A DNA stretch of 64,000 bases from Ralstonia wenshanensis. Lineage in GTDB: Bacteria > Pseudomonadota > Gammaproteobacteria > Burkholderiales > Burkholderiaceae. Under the pieces are notes generated by a model. It was not told the DNA's origin. It did no database searches and saw only the letters and a list, made by a program, of their open reading frames with translations. Shown piece after piece: positions 32,180 to 40,199 of this stretch. Location of the stretch: NCBI RefSeq assembly GCF_021173085.1, contig NZ_CP076412.1:62001-126000 (forward strand). Reading direction: 5' to 3'. The translations under genes were made by a program, and so were the position numbers. Every line of letters starts with the position of its first letter. Position 1 is the stretch's first letter.

Positions 32180-34527
32180 CCGCGGTGCTGGCTGCGCTGT
32201 TGTTGGCGTGCATGCAGAGCGGGCGCGCCGAGCCAACCATCAACACGCCAGGGCCACTGGGCAAGCCTGTGCCGATGCACGAGCTGGAAGCCGTGGTAGC
32301 CGCGCAGATTGCCGATGCCAATGTGGCGGGGGCGGTGGTAGCCATCGGTGATGCCAGCGGGGTGCGCGAACGTGTCGCGCTGGGTCAGCGCACCGTCGGA
32401 CGCGACGCTGAGCCGATGACTGAAGACATCATCTTCGATCTGGCATCCCTTACCAAGGCAGTGGCCACTTCCACGGCGGTGTTGCAGTTGGCAGAGCGTG
32501 GACGTTTGGATCTGGATGCGCCGGCCGGCCGGTACTGGCCAGCCTTCGCGGACGGAGGGAAGGCGCGCATCACGATACGGCAGTTGCTCACGCACACGTC
32601 CGGCCTGCCTCCTGGCCTGGCAGCTCGTTCGGAACTCCGGGGCCCCGCCTCGGTCCTTCACGCGATCGGGATCATGCCGCCGATTTCTGAGCCGGGTCAC
32701 CGTGTCATTTACAGCGATCTCAACTATGTCGCCTTGGGCGAGATCGTCCAGCGTGTCAGTGGGGTAGGACTTGATGCATGGTGTGCGCAGCATATCTTTC
32801 GGCCCCTTGGCATGCGCGACACCGCGTTTCGTCCGAGCCGCAAGGCGATCACGCGCATCGCTCCGACCATCATTCGCAACGGACGATGGCTTCGCGGCAA
32901 AGTCCATGATCCGACCGCCGCCGCACTGGGGGGCGTCTCCGGCAACGCGGGCTTGTTCTCCACGGCGGATGACCTCGCGCTGTTCGCCAGGATGCTGCTC
33001 AACGGGGGCCGCGTTGGCGATCGCCGTATCTTGCAACCGGACAGCGTTGCCCTGCTGTTGACGCCGGACGGTTCAGCTGCGGTGGAGGCGGCCCGCACGC
33101 TGGGATGGGAAGTCCAGGCGCCGTTGATCCCCAATCGCTATCGCGCGCCGCGCGCCGGACTCCTCCAGCACCTGGGCTATACCGGAACCGGCTTATGGAT
33201 CGACCTGGTCACGCGCAGATTCGTGATTGTGCTCACAAGCCGGCTGTATCCCGACGAGCAGGGCAACGCCATGCCGTTGCGTGAAGCCGTGCTGAATCTG
33301 GTATCGAACACTGCGCCGCTGCTCTCGGGCGAACAGATCGCGGTGCGCGCCCCGACCATGGCCGATGCCGTGCTCAGTGCCGGCCGCCGCTTGCCCATGG
33401 CGGTCGGGCCCGTGCGATCAGGTATCGATGTACTGGAGGCCAACGGCTTCGCACCGCTCGTCGGGAAGCGGGTCGGCTTGGTCACCAACCACAGTGGCTT
33501 CGATGCGCAGGGGCGCCGGACCATCGATGTACTGAATGAGGCACCCGGCGTGCGGTTGAGCGCCATCTTTGCGCCTGAGCATGGCATCGGCACCGATCTC
33601 GATGCGCGCTTCGGTGACACGATCGACGCTCGCTCCAACGTGGTTGTTCATAGCCTCTATGGCAACAGCAAGGACATACCACGCAGTGCACTGGCTGATA
33701 TCGACGTCGTGGTGTTCGACCTGCAGGACGCGGGCGTACGCTTCTTTACCTACCTTGCGACCCTGGGGGCGACGCTGGAAGCCGCAGCGAAGGCCCGCAT
33801 TCCAGTGCTGGTTCTGGACCGTCCCAACCCGATAGGGGGCGATCTGGTTGGTGGGCCGGTATCCGATACGGCAGACCGGTCATTGACGAACTACGTGCCT
33901 CTGCCGCTTGTGCACGGCATGACGATCGGCGAGCTTGCCCGGCTGTTGAACGACCAGCTGCACATTGGCGCAGCGTTGCATGTGGTGACCATGGAACAGT
34001 ACGACCGCGCCATGCGCTTTGCCAACGCGGGGCTGGGTTGGGTTCCGCCATCGCCAAACCTGCGGGATTTCGCCGCCTTGGAGCGATATCCGGATGTGGG
34101 GCTGATCGAGGGCGCGAATGTCAGCGTGGGCAGAGGCACGTCGGCGCCGTTCGGCATGGTCGGGGCACCGTGGATGGACGGCGCTGCGGTAGCGCGCGAA
34201 CTCAATGCGCTGAATACGGGCGCTACCTATACGCCCGTCCATTTTGTGCCGTCAGAGGGGCCATACCATGGCCGCTCGTGCTCGGGTGTGGCGATCCACC
34301 AGACGTCTGCGCTCACGCACCCCGGTCGCATCGGTTTAGCGCTGGCCCGAGTGCTGTCGCAGCGCTATCCGCAGCATTTCAAGCTGGAGGCGATCCGCGT
34401 GTCCGTGGGGTCCGAGACGGTCTGGGCAATGCTGCGTGATGGCGTTTCGCTGGACGCGATCGAGCACGCCTACATCGCCCAGACCGATGCCTTCCTTTCC
34501 CAGCGTGCGGCGTATCTGCTGTACTGA
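32125..34527 (+). CDS. Fusion: serine beta-lactamase-like domain + NamZ-type exo-N-acetylmuramidase (DUF1343)
   Basis: 800 residues. Signal peptide (about 10-35), a class C beta-lactamase/PBP4-like domain (about 50-400; SLTK is the Ser-x-x-Lys near 108, YSDLN the Tyr motif, and TPLIPN-type third region near 330), then a DUF1343/NamZ domain (about 430-800; FAPEHGIG, DLQDAGVRFFTYLATL, RPNPIGGDLVGG, FMVGAPWMDG). NamZ removes non-reducing-end MurNAc from peptidoglycan; in Bacillus a beta-lactamase-like protein (YbbE) is encoded next to it. Here they are one chain. The start overlaps the previous gene by 55 bp; the in-frame ATG at 32134 is equally possible. Confidence 0.88.
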   Translation: MDAMERAQSLRSRQLAAIAAVLAALLLACMQSGRAEPTINTPGPLGKPVPMHELEAVVAAQIADANVAGAVVAIGDASGVRERVALGQRTVGRDAEPMTEDIIFDLASLTKAVATSTAVLQLAERGRLDLDAPAGRYWPAFADGGKARITIRQLLTHTSGLPPGLAARSELRGPASVLHAIGIMPPISEPGHRVIYSDLNYVALGEIVQRVSGVGLDAWCAQHIFRPLGMRDTAFRPSRKAITRIAPTIIRNGRWLRGKVHDPTAAALGGVSGNAGLFSTADDLALFARMLLNGGRVGDRRILQPDSVALLLTPDGSAAVEAARTLGWEVQAPLIPNRYRAPRAGLLQHLGYTGTGLWIDLVTRRFVIVLTSRLYPDEQGNAMPLREAVLNLVSNTAPLLSGEQIAVRAPTMADAVLSAGRRLPMAVGPVRSGIDVLEANGFAPLVGKRVGLVTNHSGFDAQGRRTIDVLNEAPGVRLSAIFAPEHGIGTDLDARFGDTIDARSNVVVHSLYGNSKDIPRSALADIDVVVFDLQDAGVRFFTYLATLGATLEAAAKARIPVLVLDRPNPIGGDLVGGPVSDTADRSLTNYVPLPLVHGMTIGELARLLNDQLHIGAALHVVTMEQYDRAMRFANAGLGWVPPSPNLRDFAALERYPDVGLIEGANVSVGRGTSAPFGMVGAPWMDGAAVARELNALNTGATYTPVHFVPSEGPYHGRSCSGVAIHQTSALTHPGRIGLALARVLSQRYPQHFKLEAIRVSVGSETVWAMLRDGVSLDAIEHAYIAQTDAFLSQRAAYLLY

Positions 34528-34579
34528 AGGAGGCAGCTACGCCGACAGATGGAATACGAAAAGGCAATCCCCGATGCTT

Positions 34580-35011
34580 CTACTTCGTCTGATTGCCGCC
34601 ATCCGTATGTGGGTCACGTTTGGCTTTTGCGCCTTCCGTGTACGGGTCGAACTTGCCGCTCCTCGAGCCTTCCGTGTAGGGGTCACGTTTGCCCTTTGCG
34701 CCCTCCGTGTACGGATCAAACTTGCCGCGTCTTGATCCTTCCGTGTACGGGTCGCGCTTGGCTTGTTTGGCGCCTTCCGTATAGGCGTCGCGTTTGCCCT
34801 TTGCGCCTTCCGTGTACGGATCAAACTTGCCGCTCCTCGATCCTTCTGTGTACGGGTCGGGCTTGGCCTGTTTGGCGCCATCCGTATAGGGATCTACCTT
34901 GCCGGCCCGTTGTCCGTCGCTGTTCGGTGCAGTGTCGGGCTTGCCTTGTGCGTACGCCGACGTGGAGGCTGCTGCAACGACGAGCAGAGCCATCATGAGT
35001 TTTCCGCGCAT
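34580..35011 (-). CDS. Secreted repeat protein (DPYTEG repeats)
   Basis: 143 residues. Signal peptide about 1-21 (ASTSAYAQ), then nine copies of an 11-12-residue unit, DPYT[ED]G[AS][KR]xxK[FR], filling residues 40-143. Two unit types alternate (AKGKR and SRSGKF endings). Very hydrophilic, basic, predicted disordered. Family unknown; repeats of this style suggest a periplasmic or surface scaffold, or ion/heme binding, none shown. An FNR-type box lies 119 bp upstream. The repeat number may vary between strains. Confidence 0.8.
   Translation of the reverse strand: MRGKLMMALLVVAAASTSAYAQGKPDTAPNSDGQRAGKVDPYTDGAKQAKPDPYTEGSRSGKFDPYTEGAKGKRDAYTEGAKQAKRDPYTEGSRRGKFDPYTEGAKGKRDPYTEGSRSGKFDPYTEGAKAKRDPHTDGGNQTK
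34583..34894. repeat. In-frame tandem repeats encoding DPYTEG units
   Basis: Nine tandem 33-36-bp units inside the gene at 34580, all in frame and with near-identical runs such as CCTTCCGTGTACGG on the plus strand. Units of two types alternate, giving a longer 69-bp period. Likely prone to slipped-strand length change. Confidence 0.85.
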
Positions 35012-35123
35012 TTTTTGCTCCTGCAAACAAATCAAGTTCAACCGCTGAATCAACAATCGTGTCCATCCACTGTGTGTTTGCCCGATGGCTACTTCAAGAA
35101 TAGGTAGCTGCCAAACACCCTCG

Positions 35124-35137
35124 TTGACAGGAATCAA
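35124..35137 (-). promoter_or_regulatory. FNR-type box TTGACAGGAATCAA
   Basis: One mismatch to TTGAT-N4-ATCAA, 119 bp before the repeat-protein gene, in a 235-bp gap with no other feature. Confidence 0.55.
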
Positions 35138-35246
35138 GCTCTTCTCTTTCGTCCGCGCCGTGCATTGCACATTCCGAGCGGCAGTCGCCAGCCATTCGGC
35201 CTGCGCGCCGTCACGCGCCTTGTGCGCTCTTGGGCCTCGTGCGCGG

Positions 35247-35699
35247 TTACGACGGCGTCCGGCCTTGCGTAGCCGATGCGGCTATCGCGTTGAAGGTGTT
35301 GACCAATGTTTGCCAAGAATCCAAGGAGGCGATGAACAGTTGTGCAGGAGATGCAGCCGTGCCCGGCCGATGTTGGAACTGGTCGTTCCACTCCGTTGCT
35401 TGGCGCAGATATGAGCGCTGTGCGTCATTGAGGAGGTCGGTCCACTGGCGAGCCGCGTTTGCGCCTTGGTTGGCTTGCAGCTTCATATAGGCGCTCTGTG
35501 CCGAGGCCAGGCCACTCCAGTCTTTGACTGCGTCCAACTGGCCCTCCAGCTGGGACAGATTCTGCAGCGCCGTTTCCGCCATCTTGACGCGAAGGCGCGC
35601 GAGCTGAAGCTGGCTATCGACGAAGAACTCGGCTGCGCGGCTGGCATCGCGCAGTGTGGCGCAGGCAAGGTTGCAGACTGCTTCAGTAGGCTGTGGCAT
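35247..35699 (-). CDS. Phasin-family protein (second copy)
   Basis: 150 residues, helical, with the same architecture as the phasin at 22517: both open MxQPxxxxCNxACAxxRxxSR, and share LEGQLDAVKDWSGLASAQSAYMKLQANQGANA versus the LEHELSG... segment. It should bind polyhydroxybutyrate granules. Start ATG at 35699 is preceded by CGGAG. An FNR-like site with the same CGCAA right half as in the first phasin promoter lies 59 bp upstream. Confidence 0.83.
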   Translation of the reverse strand: MPQPTEAVCNLACATLRDASRAAEFFVDSQLQLARLRVKMAETALQNLSQLEGQLDAVKDWSGLASAQSAYMKLQANQGANAARQWTDLLNDAQRSYLRQATEWNDQFQHRPGTAASPAQLFIASLDSWQTLVNTFNAIAASATQGRTPS

Positions 35700-35751
35700 C
35701 ACGATCTCCGGTTGATATGACTGCAGGGTAGGCACTTCGTCATTGCCAGAG

Positions 35752-35765
35752 TTGACCTGACGCAA
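35752..35765 (-). promoter_or_regulatory. FNR-like site TTGACCTGACGCAA
   Basis: Degenerate match, 59 bp before the phasin gene; the right half CGCAA is shared with the site before the other phasin. Confidence 0.3.
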
Positions 35766-35896
35766 GCCGCCAGATCGGCTTGCCGTACGCCCCTGATGGG
35801 GCGGTCATCGTGAGGCTGTTAGCTGCCTGGGCCAAAAGACCTGCGTCGGAGGGCGATGCGGCCCTCATTGCACTTGGCGAGAAGGCGGGCCGGTGC

Positions 35897-36280
35897 TTAG
35901 TCCAAATCCAATTCCGGATGGTCCGACAGGACATCGGCCCGGGCGCGGCACCCGCGCAAAGGGTCGTCCGGTCCAATCCAGGCCGCGCGCACGTTCGCGC
36001 AGACATCACGAAAACGCGCGGTGGTGAGGCCCATACGGTTGGCCGCCGTGGCCCAGTGTGTGAAGACTTTCGAATGCACTGCCAGATACTTCTGGCGAAC
36101 ATCTGGCTCCCGCGGAAACATGCCATCCGCGGTGGAGAAGTCGGGGCACCTGAGGTAGAGGTTGAACCAGAAGAGCGCGGCATACGCGCGGAGAATCTCC
36201 TCCACTGACTGCGGACATTTCGGATCGAAGTTGGCGTGGGGGCACGGACAACTGGTCGCGCAGAAGAAAGTCGTATGCAT
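35897..36280 (-). CDS. Hypothetical protein, cysteine-rich N-terminus
   Basis: 127 residues, not recognised. The N-terminus has five Cys within 23 residues (CATSCPCPHANFDPKCP) plus one in YLRCPDF, followed by a helical region (VEEILRAYAALFWFNLYL) and WATAANRMGLTTARFRDVCANVRAAW. The cysteines could bind a metal. Its start is 17 bp after the BON-like gene stop, so the two are probably co-transcribed. Two other frames are open over the same bases but look like shadows because codon use here is GC3-rich only in this frame. Confidence 0.6.
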   Translation of the reverse strand: MHTTFFCATSCPCPHANFDPKCPQSVEEILRAYAALFWFNLYLRCPDFSTADGMFPREPDVRQKYLAVHSKVFTHWATAANRMGLTTARFRDVCANVRAAWIGPDDPLRGCRARADVLSDHPELDLD

Positions 36281-36296
36281 GCTTGCGCGCCCCCGG

Positions 36297-36674
36297 TTAG
36301 CCGACGTGGTGACGTTGCAAGGCCATGTTCTCCGCTCGCAGCGGATCGGTGGTGGCTTCCACCGTAACCGTCATGTCCAACCCGACGACGCCGGGCAAGC
36401 GCAGCAGCGCGATCTTCAGATAGGCTAGCGGGCGGGCATTGCAGACGTGCCCGGCAACGCGAATACGCCCATGCTCCGCGCTGAGATGGATTGCGGTGGC
36501 CAACGTCGGGGCAAACCAGGAAGCGGCTGTTCTTGCCAGAACGGCAAGCGCCGGGTCAGGGAGCGGGAACGTACTGACATTCGGAAGAAAGGCCGTCGCC
36601 AATGCGTCTTCATTGATGTGTCGGGCGGACGTCGCTCCCGAGCGCTGATGGTGGACGAAGGCGGGAGCGATCAT
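36297..36674 (-). CDS. BON-like domain protein
   Basis: 125 residues. The second half fits one BON module (IHLSAEHGRIRVAGHVCNARPLAYLKIALLRLPGVVGLDMTVTVE, pattern VxxxxGxVxVxGxV...LxGVxxVxxxL). The first 55 residues are unrecognised and contain a LARTAASWFAPTLATA helix. It differs clearly from the two three-BON proteins at 7917 and 9586. An FNR-type box is 67 bp upstream. First gene of a pair with the cysteine-rich protein. Confidence 0.65.
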   Translation of the reverse strand: MIAPAFVHHQRSGATSARHINEDALATAFLPNVSTFPLPDPALAVLARTAASWFAPTLATAIHLSAEHGRIRVAGHVCNARPLAYLKIALLRLPGVVGLDMTVTVEATTDPLRAENMALQRHHVG

Positions 36675-36734
36675 GGCAAGTCCGGCGTGTCGAAGTGTCT
36701 TGTCATCACTGTAGAGGACGGTTTGGAAGCTCCC

Positions 36735-36748
36735 TTGATCGTGAGCAA
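36735..36748 (-). promoter_or_regulatory. FNR-type box TTGATCGTGAGCAA
   Basis: One mismatch to TTGAT-N4-ATCAA, 67 bp before the BON-like gene, in the 127-bp gap following groEL. Confidence 0.5.
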
Positions 36749-36801
36749 AGCTTCATCCGCCGCCAGTGGGGTCATGAATGCTCGGGATGGCCGGGGCTTT
36801 G

Positions 36802-38439
36802 CTATGCGTATCCGGCGTTGAACATGGCCGAGCTTGAAGCTTCATCCGGCCGGTCAACATAGCCTTCCCGCGCGTCGGCGATCATGCAATCCGTGGTCAG
36901 CAGCAGGGCGGCAATGGAGACGGCGTTCTGCAATGCGGTGCGTACCACTTTGACGGGGTCGACCACACCCAGCTCCAGCATGTCGCCGTAGCGATCGGAC
37001 GCCGCATCGTAGCCGTGCGAACCCTCCCCGGAGAGGACCTGGTGGACGACTGCCTGTGCGTCTGCGCCTGCGTTGGCTGCGATCTGCAGCATCGGCGCGG
37101 CCAGGGCGGTATGCACGATACGGGCGCCTGCATGCTGCTCGGTGTTGGGTGCGCTCCATGCGTCGATTGCGGAGCGCGCACGGAGCAATGCAACGCCACC
37201 GCCGGGAACGATGCCTTCCTCAACGGCTGCACGGGTGGCGTGAAGGGCATCCTGAAAGCGGTTCTTGCGTTCGTGCAACGCGACTTCGGTTGCCGCGCCT
37301 ACCTTGATGACAGCCACACCACCACTCAGGCGCGCGATCCGGTGCTGAAGTTGCTCGCGGTCGTAGTCTGTCTTTGCGTCATTGAGTTGAGCCCGCACCT
37401 GGCCCACGCGGCGTTCCACCTCGGCCTTTGCCGTATCGCCGGCGATGAGTGTGGTCGAATCCTTGGTGGTTTCCGTTCGGTGTACGCGGCCGAGCTGGTC
37501 AAGCGTCGCGTGCTCGAGCGAAACGCCGGTCTGCGATGAGATGACGCTCGCACCGGTCAGCGCAGCAAGATCGGACAGTTGTTCCGTGCGGGACTCGCCA
37601 AAGCCGGGCGAGCGTATCGCGCAACTCTTGAGCGTGCCGCGCAGGTTGTTGACCACGAGCGTGGCCAACGCTTCGCCTTCCACTTCGTTGGCAATGACCA
37701 GCAGCGGCTTGCCGGTGCCGGACACGGCTTCGAGAACCGGCAGCAATTGGGCAATCGAACTGATCGTGGCATCGCACAATAAGACCCATGGCTCTTCGAG
37801 CACGACGGCCCGGCTTTCGGTGGTGGCAAAGAATGGCGATAGAAAGCCCCGGTCAACACGCGCGCCTTTTGCGATCTCCAACTGGTCTTCCAGCTTCGAG
37901 CCATCTTCCACACTGATGGCGCCGTCCTTGCCGACCTGCTCAACCGCGCGCGCCACCAGCGTGCCCACGGTTTGGTCTCCGCTGGCGGAAATCGTGGCGA
38001 TCTGCCGCATTTCGTCAACGGTGGTGCAGGGCCGAGCCATGGCGTGGAGCTGCTGCGCAACAACGGCGCCGGCGGCCTCGATACCGCGCCTGAGCTGCAT
38101 CGGGTCGTGTCCGGCTTCTACGTACTTCACGCCCTCCGCCACGATGGCGTGTGCCAAGGTGGTGGCCGTGGTGGTGCCGTCACCCGCGACCTCGCTGGTG
38201 CGCGCCGCTGCCTCGCACAGCAATCGGGCACCCATATCGGCAAAGGGCTCGCGCAATGAAATGGAACGCGCAACAACCACGCCGGAGTTGGCGACCATAG
38301 GCGTCATGCCCGGCCGCTCGATGATCACGTTGCGGCCGCCAGGCCCGAGCGTCACCTTGACAGCTCGGGCCAACAGGTCGATTCCGTTGAGCATCATCCT
38401 GCGCGCGGTTTGATGGAAGACGAGGGTGCGGGCTGTCAT
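36802..38439 (-). CDS. groL: Divergent GroEL chaperonin (second copy, no GroES)
   Basis: 545 residues, colinear with E. coli GroEL in the first 90 residues. GDGTTTATT with Asp87 and the QDALHATRAAVEEG region with the Asp398 equivalent are kept, but Asp52 of the catalytic site is Ser52 (VANSGVVVA for ITKDGVSVA) and Lys34 is Gly. In E. coli Asp52 and Asp398 act in ATP hydrolysis, so this protein may hydrolyse slowly. The GGM-rich C-terminal tail is missing (ends SSSAMFNAGYA). No groES is beside it. Start ATG at 38439; a TTG two codons earlier is also in frame. Confidence 0.92.
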   Translation of the reverse strand: MTARTLVFHQTARRMMLNGIDLLARAVKVTLGPGGRNVIIERPGMTPMVANSGVVVARSISLREPFADMGARLLCEAAARTSEVAGDGTTTATTLAHAIVAEGVKYVEAGHDPMQLRRGIEAAGAVVAQQLHAMARPCTTVDEMRQIATISASGDQTVGTLVARAVEQVGKDGAISVEDGSKLEDQLEIAKGARVDRGFLSPFFATTESRAVVLEEPWVLLCDATISSIAQLLPVLEAVSGTGKPLLVIANEVEGEALATLVVNNLRGTLKSCAIRSPGFGESRTEQLSDLAALTGASVISSQTGVSLEHATLDQLGRVHRTETTKDSTTLIAGDTAKAEVERRVGQVRAQLNDAKTDYDREQLQHRIARLSGGVAVIKVGAATEVALHERKNRFQDALHATRAAVEEGIVPGGGVALLRARSAIDAWSAPNTEQHAGARIVHTALAAPMLQIAANAGADAQAVVHQVLSGEGSHGYDAASDRYGDMLELGVVDPVKVVRTALQNAVSIAALLLTTDCMIADAREGYVDRPDEASSSAMFNAGYA

Positions 38440-38572
38440 GGTCAACTCACGTTGGATGGAATGTGCCGCGGCGTGCGGTTTCGCTCACAGCAGCAGCGGG
38501 TGCCGCCGCCACGAGTGGTATGCGATGGACGTGCTGCTGCTTTTCAGGTTAGCCATGACGTCATATGCCAGT

Positions 38573-38586
38573 TTGGGCTGGATCAA
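38573..38586. promoter_or_regulatory. FNR-like site TTGGGCTGGATCAA
   Basis: Perfect ATCAA half; 89 bp before the secreted protein gene at 38669 and 140 bp before groEL (divergent). Near-identical to TTGGGCTGAATCAA at 45947. Confidence 0.4.
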
Positions 38587-38668
38587 AGGTTGCGCCATAT
38601 CAACGCGCTTCGGCACGCATGGACCATTGTGGCTCTAGGGAAGCGAATGAACTCTCAAGGAGTCGGTC

Positions 38669-39322
38669 ATGGTTCGGGTACACAGCCTCTTGTGCGCTGC
38701 GCTGGTTGCAGCGTCTCTCTTGTCGACAAACACGGCATTGGCGCAGGCGCCCGCCCCCGAGCAAGTACGCCAGCCGAGCGCCGATTTTTGCGCGCAACTG
38801 CGCAATGCTCGGACACCGGCAGAGCGCCGCGCGTTGATGCAGCGCATGCGGGATATTCAAGGCGTGAATGAGCCTGATCGGCTGACGGGCCGGGCACGAG
38901 GTGGCAGGCATAGTGGGATGACGAACAGGCGCTCGTGGCGTGCCATGTACGAGATGGGCTGCCTGAATGAAGGTGCTTACGCCGCCCGTCCTATCCAACG
39001 TGTGCAAGGGGGCGTGGCCTATGTGTCAGGTGGGGTGGGACAAGACGAGGTGGACGCAATGCGTAGCGTTGCGGCGGACTACAACCTGCGCTTGACGTTC
39101 GTTGAGCAAGGGGGCGCGTACGTTTCAGATGTCGACACGCGTATTCGTTCTGCCAGCGGCGCGGTGTCCCTGGCTGTCGTATCGGAAGGCCCGCTGCTCT
39201 ACGTCCGTCTGCCGAGCGGTAAGTATCAAGTCAGCGCGTCTTATAACGGCGTGGTACGGCAGGGCACGCTTGTCGTGCCCGCGCATGGTGCCGCCATGCG
39301 CACCATGACCTGGCCCCGCTGA
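38669..39322 (+). CDS. Secreted protein with carboxypeptidase-regulatory-like fold (paralogue)
   Basis: 217 residues. Signal peptide (about 1-25, LLSTNTALAQ), a 95-residue variable section rich in Arg/Gln with DFCAQLRNARTPAERRALMQ, then VAYVSGGVGQDEVDAMRSVAADYNLRLTF and YVSDVDTRIRSASG...EGPLLYVRLPSGKYQVSASYNG. The last 120 residues match the protein at 25798 block by block. No enzyme motifs. Divergent from groEL; AAGGAG is in the leader before the ATG. Confidence 0.8.
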   Translation: MVRVHSLLCAALVAASLLSTNTALAQAPAPEQVRQPSADFCAQLRNARTPAERRALMQRMRDIQGVNEPDRLTGRARGGRHSGMTNRRSWRAMYEMGCLNEGAYAARPIQRVQGGVAYVSGGVGQDEVDAMRSVAADYNLRLTFVEQGGAYVSDVDTRIRSASGAVSLAVVSEGPLLYVRLPSGKYQVSASYNGVVRQGTLVVPAHGAAMRTMTWPR

Positions 39323-39406
39323 ATCACTTGCCGGCGACACGCGGCAGTTAAAGCAACCTTGAGTGGGCGAGGCACGCCGGCCGTCGGCGGACCTTGCCCT
39401 GCCGCT

Positions 39407-39658
39407 TCATTGATACATGCGTGGCGGAGCCGATTCCACTCGCGCCGTAAAGCGCGCGGCAAGTTCGCGGCCGAGCAGAATGCCGGCACTGAATGCGAGA
39501 TCCCGGGACACATACCCCTCAGCGTTGGCCGCTGAAACCCAGGACGAGCATTTTCCATTGGATGAAACGAACCTGAATTCGCAATCCCAGCGCTTGTCGC
39601 TTCGCCGTTTTGTACGAACGTCCACCCAACCCCGCCCGGCATGAACGGTCAAGCTCAT
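39407..39658 (-). CDS. Small hypothetical protein coupled to HPF-like gene
   Basis: 83 residues, not recognised: MSLTVHAGRGWVDVRTKRR, CEFRFVSSNGKCSSWVSAANAEGYVSRDLAFSAGILLGRELAARF. Two Cys and a mixed alpha/beta look. Real because its ATG overlaps the HPF-like stop codon in an ATGA and is preceded by AGGGGGG. It is probably made together with the hibernation factor. Meets the secreted-protein gene tail to tail. Confidence 0.6.
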   Translation of the reverse strand: MSLTVHAGRGWVDVRTKRRSDKRWDCEFRFVSSNGKCSSWVSAANAEGYVSRDLAFSAGILLGRELAARFTARVESAPPRMYQ

Positions 39659-39996
39659 ATGCCCCCCTTTGCTTCGATGATTGCACTCGATTGTTCACGG
39701 ACCATTTCGCTTCGCAATACGAACTCGACGTCTTTGAACGCATCGTGAAGTGCGACAAGAGCGTCGTCGCCGGAGGCATGGCCCGAGAGGTGGCGATGGT
39801 GGCGCGTCATCACGTCAATGTGAACCCTGACGGATGGGATAGGTAGCTGCTGGCGCGGCAGTTGAATCAACTTGACGCGGCAACGGGCGATCTCCACCTG
39901 AACGCTGCCAAGGCGGTTCGCCTGTTTGATGACAGCATCCTCAATCGCTTTGGAGTACGGAAAATCCCGAAATGAAATGTCCAATGCCAAAGTCAC
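39655..39996 (-). CDS. Short ribosome hibernation factor-like protein (HPF/RaiA family)
   Basis: 113 residues, one S30AE domain: VTLALDISFRDFPYSKAIEDAVIKQANRLGSVQVEIARCRVKL and VRVHIDVMTRHHRHL. The GTG at 39996 was chosen over farther upstream codons because AAGGAG sits 7 bases before it and similarity to the paralogue (MSVPVDISFQGIPHSK) starts there. No long C-terminal domain. Its stop overlaps the start of the 83-residue gene. No clear FNR-type site was seen in the upstream 200 bp. Confidence 0.83.
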   Translation of the reverse strand: MTLALDISFRDFPYSKAIEDAVIKQANRLGSVQVEIARCRVKLIQLPRQQLPIPSVRVHIDVMTRHHRHLSGHASGDDALVALHDAFKDVEFVLRSEMVREQSSAIIEAKGGI

Positions 39997-40199
39997 GCTC
40001 GAACTCCTTGACCCAAAATCGGGCGCCGCCACGTCATCATGGGCAGCCGAGAATTTCAAGGTCAGTTCCTGTCAACCGGACGACGCAGCCGCAGCGTAGC
40101 GGCTCGGGCCGCGAGTAAAACCAAGGTGGGCGGAGGCGCGAGTCGTGCAACGAGTCGCTATTCGTCCTCCGCTGTTCTTGCAGTGCGTCGTCCGCTACA

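Noticed and set aside
34583-34894. Regular repeats that could suggest a CRISPR array
   Set aside because: Units are directly adjacent without spacers, keep a reading frame, and encode a repeat protein with a signal peptide.
35740-36208. Two overlapping open frames (147 and 142 codons) over the cysteine-rich gene
   Set aside because: The 35897-36280 frame has better codon use and a start closely following the BON-like gene; the others extend into the phasin promoter.
40062-40075. FNR-like site TCAGTTCCTGTCAA before the HPF-like gene at 39655
   Set aside because: Only one half resembles the consensus; not better than chance.
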